Assembly (NCBI GenBank): GCA_038238115.1
Contig: JBBRYB010000059.1
Location: forward strand, 1 to 16,374
Reading direction: 5' to 3'
DNA: 16,374 bases
Source: JBBRYB01 sp038238115
Lineage (GTDB): Bacteria; Actinomycetota; Actinomycetes; Propionibacteriales; Nocardioidaceae
A program made the translations under genes and the position numbers. This document shows, piece after piece, positions 7,794-15,600 of the stretch (its first letter is position 1; each line of letters starts with the position of its first letter). The notes under the pieces were generated by a model, which ran no database searches, had not been told where the DNA came from, and was given only the letters and a program-made list of their open reading frames with translations.

Positions 7794-8100
7794 ATGGGAC
7801 GACAGGGCTACTCGGTCGAGTTTCGACGCAAGGGTCCTCGACATTCTCGCTGTGGGACGAAGCGTTGCCAGTGTCGCGCACGATCTCGACGTCAGCGACC
7901 ACCAGACGATCTACAACTGGCGCCGCCAGGACCGGATCGACCGAGGCATCGAGCCTGGCCTGACCACGGCTGAGAAGGGTGGGCTCGCGGCAGCGAAGAA
8001 GCGGATCGCCGAGCTCGAGACCAGGCTCGCCATCGCGCAGCGGGCCGTCGATCTGCTCAAGGAGACCAGCTCAAAAGGCGGTACGCGGCCATTGGGGTGA
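7794..8100 (+). pseudogene. IS3-family transposase OrfA (helix-turn-helix + leucine zipper), frameshifted
   Basis: ATG 7794-7796 follows an AGGAAG site at 7782-7787. The product begins MGRQGYSVEFRRK and, after a one-base insertion near 7833 (AAGGGTC), continues VLDILAVGRSVASVAHDLDV. The helix-turn-helix includes SDHQTIYNWR. A Leu/Ala heptad stretch (AAKKRIAELETRLAIAQRAV, then DLLKE) forms the usual OrfA coiled coil. It ends at TGA 8098-8100. OrfA binds element ends and is normally joined to OrfB by -1 frameshifting. Here OrfB lies in the -1 frame and an AAAAGG run at 8073-8078 sits at the overlap, the expected kind of slip site. Confidence 0.78.
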
Positions 8101-8676
8101 TGGTCGCGGACAAGCTCCCGGTCTAGGTCGCGTGCCGCATCCTCGTCGCCTCGGAGTCGGGCTTCTACGAGCAGCCGCAAGCGCCCTTCGTCCGAGCGTG
8201 CGGTTTGGCACGCGATTCTGACCGACCTGATCAGCAAGATCCACGCCGGGGCCTGCGGGATCTAAGGGACACGGCGGGTCCATGCCGAACTCACCCTCGG
8301 CCGGGGTGTCGAGGTCGGTCACAATCAGGTCGGGCTGCTGATGCGCCGTGCCGGCCTGCAGGGCGCCGCCGGGCGCCGGAAATGGAAACGGATCAGACCC
8401 GACAACATCGCGACGGACCTCGTCGAGCGCACCTTCGCGCGCAGCGGCCCAAACCAGCTGTGGGTTACCGACATCACCGAGCATCCGACCAGGGAAGGCA
8501 AGGTCTACTGCTGCGTCGTGCTGGACACCTACTCACGACGCGTCGTGGGCTGGTCGATCGACTCATCACCGACCGGCGCGCTGGTGACCAATGCCTTAGG
8601 GATGGCCATCGACAGCCGTCTCGGCAAGACCACAGAACCCGGGACCATCATCCACTCCGACCAGGGATCGCAAGGT
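8073..8676 (+). pseudogene. IS3-family transposase OrfB (DDE/rve integrase), broken and truncated
   Basis: Starting in the -1 frame relative to OrfA (KRRYAAIGVMVADKLPV), the gene meets an in-frame TAG at 8124-8126. It changes frame near 8173 (cgc-aag-cgc for the expected RKRP) and has a TAA at 8263-8265 where the family has GIYG. It is then clean from 8266 to about 8673. The clean part carries the DDE core: first Asp in LWVTDITEHPT, then VVLDTYSRRVVGWSID, then the second Asp in IIHSDQGSQ. The third residue (Glu) and the C-terminus are missing because IS30-like sequence takes over. Confidence 0.85.
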
Positions 8677-8700
8677 GGATTCAACTGGTCGTCGCAACAC
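8674..8700. repeat. Putative left terminal region of the IS30-family element
   Basis: The sequence GATTCAACTGGTCGTCGCAA followed by CACC begins exactly where IS3 similarity stops, 20-45 bases before the IS30 transposase start. I take it as the left terminal repeat from its position. No inverted partner (GGTGTTGCGACGACC) was found downstream, consistent with loss of the right end. Confidence 0.45.
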
Positions 8701-8719
8701 CTTGATGATGGAGGTGCTG

Positions 8720-9054
8720 ATGGGTAGGCCAGCGGAGTGGATGAAGGACTTGACTGGGCGGTCGCCTATGAGGTCGCCCGGTGCGCCGTCGGACCGGCGC
8801 GAGGTGGAGCGGGCGTTTGGGGCAGGATCGCCGCGGGGCTGCTGCCTGAGGAGGCCGCGCACGCGGTCGGTGCGTCGCAGGCTGTCGGCGCCTGGTGGTT
8901 CCGCCACGGTGGCGGCGTGCCACCGTTCGATCTGAAACCCCTGTCGGGTCGCTACCTGTCGTTTCGTGAGCGCGAAGTGATCGCGCTGCTGAAGGCTCAA
9001 GGCGTCGGCGTCAGACAGATCCGACGCCACGGGTCGGTGGGGGCTGTCACGTAG
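8720..9054 (+). pseudogene. IS30-family transposase, N-terminal fragment with frameshift
   Basis: ATG 8720-8722 is preceded by GGAGG at 8710-8714. The product begins MGRPAEWMKDLTGRSPMRSP. After a one-base loss in a T run near 8818 it continues as IAAGLLPEEAAHAVGASQAV, then WFRHGGGVPPFDLKPLSGRY and LSFREREVIALLKAQGVGV. This is the N-terminal helix-turn-helix region of the IS30-like transposases common in actinobacteria. Similarity stops after about 9030, where the family should read on into a second helix-turn-helix and the DDE domain; the frame ends at TAG 9052-9054. Confidence 0.78.
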
Positions 9055-9260
9055 CGGGGTTAGGACGTGGCGCCCTGGTATGACGGCGATGATGATTGTC
9101 GACGAGGCCACTTGCGTTGACGATAGACGTGCCGGTGCCGACGTAGCTCGGGCTTGCCGTCGACGTCCGCACGCGTGACGCCGCATAGTGACACGCGAGG
9201 CGTCGGCTAGCGTTTGCGACAAGGCGGACTGAAGTCGGTGGAAGATGTCAAGATGGTCCC

Positions 9261-9599
9261 GTGGCGTCGGACTCCCGCATGGTCGCTTTGGGCTTCGGCA
9301 AGTTCGCGCGTGCGGACCGCATCTTTGCGCTCGAGCGAGTTACTGGCGAAGAACGCGGCGACGGCCGTCGCACCCGAGTCTGGATCGATGGAGTCGCCGA
9401 CCCGTTGATCGCCTCGCGGACCGAAGTCACGATCCTCCGCGACATGGGCCAGGAAGCGGCCATAGTCGGGCCTGAGCTCGACGAGGCGCTGGACCTGGCC
9501 GCGCGTTTGGCAGCCGCGGCCGACGCGGGTCGGGTGGACCTGAGCGACCTTGGTCGCAGGGCGCGACGCCTCCTGGCCTCCACAACTGCATCCGAATAG
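9261..9599 (+). CDS. RemA/DUF370-like small protein
   Basis: A 112-aa protein. Residues 11-24 read GFGKFARADRIFAL and residues 35-39 read GRRTR, followed by a V-W-I strand and a strand around SRTEVTIL. These match in order the RemA (DUF370) core: G-[FY]-G-N-x-V-x-x-x-R-I, then GRRTR and a strand ending in V-I-L-S. In Bacillus, RemA is a ring-forming DNA-binding activator of biofilm matrix genes, and conserved Arg residues including those of GRRTR contact DNA. Here the spacer between the motifs is shorter, and a charged Ala-rich helical tail of ~45 residues follows. The frame opens at GTG 9261; an ATG at 9279 (residue 7) is nearer the conserved core and may be the real start, as neither has a strong Shine-Dalgarno. 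It sits alone behind the IS30 fragment. Family assignment is by motif only. Confidence 0.55.
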   Translation: MASDSRMVALGFGKFARADRIFALERVTGEERGDGRRTRVWIDGVADPLIASRTEVTILRDMGQEAAIVGPELDEALDLAARLAAAADAGRVDLSDLGRRARRLLASTTASE

Positions 9600-9704
9600 G
9601 GCTCGCGGGACTCACCAGCCAGTCGCTCGCGGGAAGACACATCTGAGGAGGGGGGCGCCGCTCGATGTCGTTGTGAGAGTGCGGCGAGGCCCGTCCCGGT
9701 GGTG

Positions 9705-9997
9705 TCAAGCGATCACGGCGTGGAGCAGCATTCGCGCTAACCATTTCTTGTAGGCTTCGGGGACCATCCGTAGTCGCCGATCAGCATGTCCGCGACCTGG
9801 GGGCTGTGGAGGACATAGAGCGTTGCGGCGGCCTCCTCCTTTGCTACCCGCCGGCCAATCGGGAGCGGCGAGAATTCCGGCCGAAGCGATCATCTCCTGC
9901 CGGCGAGCGGCCTTGACGACTTCCATCATGGCGGCCAGTTCGGGATCGGAGGCCGCCGCTTCTGCCGTATCTCCACGTCGCCCGCGGTCATAGTCAT
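9705..9997 (-). pseudogene. TetR-family regulator, C-terminal remnant with frameshifts
   Basis: Joining frames gives AAASDPELAAMMEVVKAARR, then QEMIASAGILAAPIGRRVAK, then EEAAATLYVLHSPQVADMLI and GDYGWSPEAYKKWLARMLLH, ending at a stop at 9705-9707. The W-S-P-E-x-Y-x-x-W-L ending and the helix before it are typical of TetR ligand-binding domains and resemble the regulator at 1-498. Frame changes lie near 9956, 9861 and 9759. No helix-turn-helix is found upstream, so the DNA-binding half is gone. It follows the membrane protein gene on the same strand, an arrangement often used by a TetR and its target. Confidence 0.68.
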
Positions 9998-10029
9998 TGC
10001 CGCGGTGTTCGCCGACGGAAAACCAACGC

Positions 10030-10959
10030 TTAGATGATGTCGGCGACGGCTGTAAGAAAGCCGGGAAGCGCAATGAAAATTCCGGCGACTACAACCGTGT
10101 GAAGCACCAACTGGCCTCGCCCCCGCAGCAACCTTTCCGCAAGAGTCATCCATAGATAGACCACGCAACCGACTGCAACGACCACCGCCGCTGGCGGCGC
10201 GAAAAGGGACGCCGGCACCGCGAGCAGGCCGAGCGGGACACCCCACCACAGCCAACGCCATCGCGGCTCACCAAGGGCTGCGTCGATCCGGCCCGCCATT
10301 GCAGCCGCCACAACACCGGTCCCCACCGCGAGTCCCGCGAACGCGGTAACGGCCATCCACCCCGGGCCGACGATGGCAAAGTCCGGGTTCTCCGCGCGCA
10401 GCGGCTCAACCCTAGTGGAGAACAGCACCAGCAGCGTCAACCCGTAGAGGGATCCGCCGAGCAAACCGCGCGGAAACGCCCGAGCGAGGAAGACATACAC
10501 CAACCCGACGGCAAGCCCGAAGGGTAACCCGGCGAACAGGTACAACCCGATCGTGCCGCCGACGGTGATCCTGCCGACCACCTCGCCGGCTTCCGTCGTC
10601 TGTCCCTGAGCGTTCGGGGAAGTCGCAGCCAGTAGCCGCATCGCGAGCCTCCCAGCCGGACCAACCATCAGCGTTGCGAGGGCAAGCCCGGTCAGGGCAC
10701 CGACCGCCAGGCCCCGAGCGAGGCCCCGCAATCGGGCGCCGCCCGACGCACTAGTTCTTGGGTCCAGGGCGAATGCATAGTGGCGCCACTGCACCGCCAG
10801 CGCGAGCGATGCGACGACGAGAAGACCGCAGACGACCATGATCGCCACGTCTTGATTATGCGCTTCCACGAAGCGGATAACACGCGGCAATTTACGCCGG
10901 CGCACACCGACTTGGCTGGCATGACGGGTCAAGAGGGGAATGAGATGTCCGGACCGCAC
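10030..10959 (-). CDS. Polytopic membrane protein of unknown function
   Basis: A 309-aa product with about seven or eight hydrophobic segments: roughly residues 38-57, 82-100, 133-158, 165-182, 199-222, 237-256, 257-275 and 285-305. Loops are short and Arg-rich, e.g. PRGLLGGSLY. I recognise no transporter or enzyme motif. The listed start is a GTG at 10957-10959, with GGAGG four bases upstream on the minus strand, close for a ribosome site. A later start is possible because the first ~30 residues are basic and not hydrophobic. The only neighbour on the same strand is the TetR remnant just downstream, so it may once have been under TetR control. The frame is clean and codon bias normal, unlike its surroundings. 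Confidence 0.75.
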   Translation of the reverse strand: MRSGHLIPLLTRHASQVGVRRRKLPRVIRFVEAHNQDVAIMVVCGLLVVASLALAVQWRHYAFALDPRTSASGGARLRGLARGLAVGALTGLALATLMVGPAGRLAMRLLAATSPNAQGQTTEAGEVVGRITVGGTIGLYLFAGLPFGLAVGLVYVFLARAFPRGLLGGSLYGLTLLVLFSTRVEPLRAENPDFAIVGPGWMAVTAFAGLAVGTGVVAAAMAGRIDAALGEPRWRWLWWGVPLGLLAVPASLFAPPAAVVVAVGCVVYLWMTLAERLLRGRGQLVLHTVVVAGIFIALPGFLTAVADII

Positions 10960-11466
10960 CAGCCTCCAGCAGTCATCCTTGTAGCGACCTGTCGCCTGCG
11001 GCCTCGACGCTCCATCCCCTGAGGGCCGTTGCGACGAGACCTAGAACCCAAGCGACACCACGAATCAGGAACCATCGTGCGGGGACATATGGCCGCTGGC
11101 CGGCGCTCGAGAGCTACTAATGGAAACCACCGGAAACACCGTTACTGAGACAGTCCCAGAGTTGGAGTTGGTCACGCAGCGCCGTTGGCTCAGACGCCGC
11201 TCGCCGGTCGAGATGGCGCAGCGGGCACACGGAGCGACCACGCTTTCGTACGAGGGCGCGACCGTTCCATGTCCTCTACGGCTGTCATCAGCCGTCCGTT
11301 CTTGGTCATGACGGCAACGAGGTACATCTGTCGCCTCGGGTGGAGGCCGCAGAAGACCTGTGTTTCTCGCTCCGCCTTGGGGGGTTCTGCGGCCGGCGCG
11401 TCGGCTGATCCCCGACCAAGCCGGCGTCCACAAGGCAGAGCGGGCGGCGGGCGTCGCGCACGACCT
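10960..11466. other. No supportable gene; likely decayed sequence
   Basis: About 500 bases with short overlapping frames on both strands. The minus strand has a short protein-like piece (QVFCGLHPRRQMYLVAVMTK at about 11360-11300). The plus strand has a 63-codon frame from ATG 11120. Neither matches a family I know. Next to other relics, I read this as degraded accessory DNA. Confidence 0.35.
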
Positions 11467-11660
11467 CTACGGGGTGACGGGCACGCCAGCCTGTGCGGTG
11501 AAGAAGCGGACGGCGTCCTTGACGTACCGGTGGCGTGTTTGTGCACTGCCCGGGCGGAGCTTCGTCGCCTGAATCCATGCCTCGATGATCTCGGCGATGG
11601 TGCCGCTCGGCACGCCGGCGACGCTGCTGCTTGATTCGAGGTGGGCAGCGTCGACGAGCC
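11467..11660 (-). pseudogene. Possible integrase N-terminal fragment
   Basis: On the minus strand a protein-like stretch reads TIAEIIEAWIQATKLRPGSA then QTRHRYVKDAVRFFTAQAGV, ending at a stop at 11467-11469. A helix followed by L-R-x-G/S-x-x-T-x-x-x-Y and a second helix resembles the SAM-like core-binding domain of tyrosine recombinases. No catalytic domain follows in any frame that I could read. The sequence upstream of about 11660 in the same frame is not convincing. Weak; it could belong to another family. Confidence 0.3.
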
Positions 11661-11744
11661 GCCTGATCAGGTCGATATATCGCGGCGCTCGCGTCGCGTG
11701 ATGTCGCCCGCAATGACATCCTCGGAGTCCACGATCTCGTTGCC

Positions 11745-12060
11745 GTGCGCGCTCGCAGTGATCTCCGGTCCCGCCTTCGCTTGTGGATAGCTGGGGCGCA
11801 CGGGGGATCAGGCTCACCACAAGGTGGCCCTCTACGACGCAACGAACGGGACTCGCGACTGGCCGACAACATCGACGAACTCCGGGCGCTTGAGTCCGCC
11901 CGCCTTGACGCGCTGCAGGCATCGCTGTGGTCGAAAGCCGAGATGGGCGATGTGCGGGCTGTGACATGGTTGTGCGCATCATCGACAAGAGATGCCGTCT
12001 CCTTGGCCTCTACGGTGAGAAGGCTCATCAGCCCCACTTCAGTCTCTTCGCCGACGATGC
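11745..12060 (+). pseudogene. Phage small-terminase-like / mobile-element protein remnant, frameshifted
   Basis: One frame gives ADNIDELRALESARLDALQA, then SLWSKAEMGDVRAV; the next frame gives MVVRIIDKRCRLLGLYGEKA. The frames join near 11960 if one G is restored (gct-gtg-gac-atg). The combined pattern, E-L-x-x-L-E-x-x-R-L-D-x-L-Q-x-x-[LV]-W-x-x-A-x-x-G-D-x-x-A then V-x-R-I-[IM]-x-x-R-x-x-L-L-G-L, is one I associate with small-terminase-like proteins in actinobacterial prophages and integrative elements. I did not find a large terminase or capsid gene. The 5' end is not fixed; protein-like sequence starts about 11830. Confidence 0.42.
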
Positions 12061-12186
12061 CGGCAACACAGGGCAGGCAACCGATGCGCATGTCGTGGAG
12101 CCGAATGACAGCAGCCGCTCGTCAAGCGATGAGGACTTGGCGGGACACATCGACGGAAAGCAAAACCACCTACTGCCCGCTTCGAC

Positions 12187-12633
12187 ATGCTGTGCGAGTA
12201 CTGCGGCGACCAAGTGAGCAATGGCGACAGCATCGCTCACATAGAGATCGTCTTGGTACATCAAGCATGTGCAGAAGGCGCACGTACCAACCGTTTCGTG
12301 GCCTCGCCGTGGGTTTGCCACGCGCCTTGTCTCAACAAAGTTCTCATCATGGCGTGGACTTCGCGCTTGATGCCAAGAGAAGTGAGTTTTGACTTCACTT
12401 TCCTGAAGTCCGTAACTGATGTCACCAGGGCTGCTACAACTGTTAGCTCGATGTCACCTCCGCTCAACCCTGCCGTCCGAATCAGACAACGCAACAGAGC
12501 CGTCTGCGTTAAATGCTTGGCCCCCGTGGGCAAGCACCGGTTCGGCGTCGTCTTGTTGGGAGGGTGGCTGCTGTTGGCCGAGGCTGTAGCCAGCAACATG
12601 CCTGGCTCGTTGTATCAGCGGTTGGACGCGTAG
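12187..12633 (+). CDS. Small Cys-rich ORF, doubtful
   Basis: From ATG 12187 the frame reads MLCEYCGDQVSNGDSIAHIE then IVLVHQACAEGARTNRF. A C-x-x-C pair and a later H-x-x-C could bind zinc, and the first ~40 residues have natural composition. The reading extends in phase a few codons upstream (AKPPTARFD). The remaining ~100 codons run antisense to the end of the second cyclase gene and look like shadow sequence, so only the first part may be real, perhaps a fragment of a small mobile-element protein. No ribosome site is close to the ATG. Confidence 0.28.
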   Translation: MLCEYCGDQVSNGDSIAHIEIVLVHQACAEGARTNRFVASPWVCHAPCLNKVLIMAWTSRLMPREVSFDFTFLKSVTDVTRAATTVSSMSPPLNPAVRIRQRNRAVCVKCLAPVGKHRFGVVLLGGWLLLAEAVASNMPGSLYQRLDA

Positions 12634-15600
12634 GCGTTCGGCGATGGCACCGGCTTCGGCGGCTAGCTGCTCAGCAGTCTGATCGTCGCCGGTGGCGGCT
12701 AGGTACTGGGCGTAGTCCAGTAAGCCCTTTGCGAGGTGGTACAGCGAGCCCAGGTCGCGGAAGGCCTTGACCGCCATGGCGAATGTGTTGCCAGCCTCGA
12801 GATCGTGTTGGGCCGCAAGCAGACGCGCTGAGATGCGCAACCTCTCTGCACGCAGCACAGACGGGATGTGTCCGATCGGGTGATTGCCGAGCCACTCGAG
12901 TAGCCGATCGGCTTCCGTCGTGTCTTCAAGCGCAAGGGCTGCGTCGGCGGCCAGCGGCCAGGCCCAACGTATGGCGTCGCTGCGAAGGTTCACCGCACCG
13001 GCTTGGTCGAGGGAAAGTCTCGCATGGCTCAGCGCCTGCTCATGAGAACCGTCGAGTGCGGCAGCGGCAGCCAACGCGGTGGCGTGCGCCGCGATGTCCT
13101 GCGTGTCTTCACTGCCCGCAACCTTCTCCACAACGGCCAACGCGGCGCCCAGCCTCGCCTGGTCGCCTGAAAACGCGAACAAGAGAGCGCCACTGAAGGC
13201 AAGAAATGGGTCGTCTCCTAGCCCATCCTCGCTGACACCGGACGAGTAAACTTGCTCAGCTGCAGTCCAGTCTCCGGTCAACAGGAGGGCCTGGATCAGG
13301 TTCGCTTGGGCGACCCCCATCGCATAGCGAGCCCCGATGCGACGACAATGCGCCATGGCGGCGCGATTCGCCTCAACGGCGGCGACGGGGTCAGTAGTCG
13401 CCAAGGTGTCGCCGAGATTGAGAAGGGCACGTGCCGCTGCAGCGCTGTCCCCTGCTGCTTCGGCGCGAAGAACCGCCTCCCGGAAACTCGCAGCAGCCTG
13501 CGCCGGACGATTGGCCACCCCCTGTGCAATCCCACCGATGCTGAACAACCCGGCGAGGACGGCGTCAGGCAGCCCAAGCGCCTGAGCTTGGGCGAGTGCG
13601 GTGTCCAACACTTGATTCGCCTCGGTGGCGTTGCCAACGAAAGCGTGCACGGTGGCCAACTCCGCCAGGGCGTTGACGGTGTCGGCATCCGGAGCAGGCT
13701 CAAGCACCGACAAAGCAGCGCTGATCTTCGTCCGGGCCTCTTCCAGGCGCCCCTGATTACGGAGCGCCCCCCCGGTGAGGGTCTCGGCGCGAGCAGCCGC
13801 TCGACTGTGCCCATGCCGCTGATAGGTCTCGACTGCCACCTCGTAGCGTTCGATTGCCGTCCCGAAGTCGCCGGTGGCATTTGCGGCAGCGCCGGCGCGT
13901 TCGCGTAGGGCGGCCGCAGCCAGATCTGTGTCCGGCGTGCCCGTCTCATCGAGCAGAACGGCCGCGGTGCTGTAGGTCGTGGTGGCAACGGCCGGTGCCC
14001 CAGTACGGTCGGCGCGTTCACCGGCGCGGATCAGCATGGAAACCGCGTCTGACCGTAGATCCGGCACGTCGGAGTCATCGGGTACGGCGTGGAGTGCGTC
14101 GAGCAAGTGAGTGGCGATCACTTCTGCGATCTCCTCACCTTGGTCGGCGAACGTTGACCGAAGGTGATCGGCGACGGCGAGGTGGCGGGCTTTGCGTTCC
14201 CGTCGCGACAAGGTGTCGTAGGCGACCTGTCGGAACATGGTCTGCACAAAGCCGTACTGGCCCCGCTGCGGCGACAACGGGTCAGCGCGAACCCCGAGCA
14301 CTTCGCGCCGTACCAGCTCAGCGAGCAGGCGGCGTACCTGCGGTTCCGGCTGATCCGACACCGCGATGAGCGCTTCGGCGGGGAATGTGCCGCCGAGCAC
14401 TGCCGCGTCGGCCACCAGCCGCCGCTCATCCCGATCAAGGGCATCCAGGCGGGCGGCGAGCAGCGACTGCAACGTCGCCGGCACACTGAGCTCCCCAACA
14501 TCGCCGACGAGCCGGTAGACCCCATCAATGGGTTGCACCACATCACGGTCGATCAGCATCCGCACGGTCTCCACCGCATACAGCGGGATCCCCTCCGCCC
14601 GGCCGGCGATCGCAGCCTTCCCCACGGTTGGCATGCCGGGCACCAGACCATCGAGCAGTGCATCCATGGCTGCGTCGTCGAGCGGATCCAAAGTCAACGC
14701 CGTGCTATTACGACGACCGATTACCCAGCCGGCACGACGTGCCTCCAGCTCGGGGCGGGCCAAGGTGAGCACAAAGATCGGCACATCGCGGGCCCAGTCC
14801 AACAGGTGCTCAAAGAAGTCCAGCAGCCCTGCATCAGCATGTTGCAAATCTTCCACCACTAGCACCACCGGACCGGTGGCGGCGAGCCGTTCGACAAACA
14901 ACCGCCAGCCTGCGAACAGCTCCTCCCGGCCCAACACCGAAGTCGTTTCGCCGTACTGCACCCCGAGCAGTTGGCCCAGCCGCGGGCCCACATAGGCGCG
15001 CTCGGCCGGGTCGTCGACCAGTTGCTGTAACCCGGCTGCCAACCTCTCCGCAGCAACCTCGGTGGAGTCCTCGTCGGCGATCTGCAACCGTTGCCGGACC
15101 ATCTCACCCAGGGCCCAAAATGCCACCCCATCGCCGTACGACAGGCACCGGCCTTGATGCCACCAAACCGTGACCAGCAATCCGTCGATGTATTTGCGGA
15201 ACTCCCACCCCAGCCTGGACTTACCTACCCCCGCAGCACCTGTCACCGACACCAACCTCGGCGTCTGGCGCTGCTCACAGGCGTGGAACAGTTCCTTGAC
15301 CAGCCGCAGTTCCGCGTCCCGGCCGACGAAGCCGGCCTCCAACCCATCAATACGCTGAGAACCCCCAGAGCCACCCATCACCCGGGTTGCCCGCCAGAGC
15401 GGCACCAGCTCAGCCTTCCCCTTCAGCGCATGCTCCCCGGCGGCAGTGAAACCTATGGCTGCCTCGGCGACCCGAAGAGTGCCCTCATCCACCAACACCG
15501 CCCCCGGCTCAGCGGCCGCCTGAACCCGGGCCGCGGTGTTCACCGCATCCCCGGCCACCATCCCCTCACCCGTCGCACCCACCGTCACCGCCACCGGCCC

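Larger units (their letters stand above)
7794..9054 (+). mobile_element. Composite relic: IS3-family element interrupted by an IS30-family left end
   Basis: The region holds IS3 orfA (7794-8100), IS3 orfB up to its second catalytic Asp (about 8676), and then the left part of an IS30-family element. The switch is abrupt: the IS3 frame reads HSDQGSQ and then the sequence GATTCAACTGGTCGTCGCAA begins. That looks like the IS30 terminal region ahead of its transposase start. The rest of IS3 orfB, the IS3 right end, and the IS30 catalytic region and right end were not found, so both elements are dead. The IS3 left terminus is not resolved; it may lie in 7730-7760. Confidence 0.8.

Noticed and set aside
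9079..9177. 32-codon ORF starting MTAMMIVDEATC
   Set aside because: Too short, no ribosome site and no match to any known small protein.
8596..9222. 208-codon minus-strand frame across the IS30 fragment
   Set aside because: Antisense to a recognisable transposase; composition unlike a protein.
9040..9240. Search for the missing IS3 C-terminus and IS30 right end after the transposase fragments
   Set aside because: No Glu-containing DDE block and no inverted copy of the IS30 left terminal sequence was found.
11631..11650. TTGATTCGAGG, resembling a tRNA T-arm
   Set aside because: No matching acceptor, anticodon or D arms around it on either strand.
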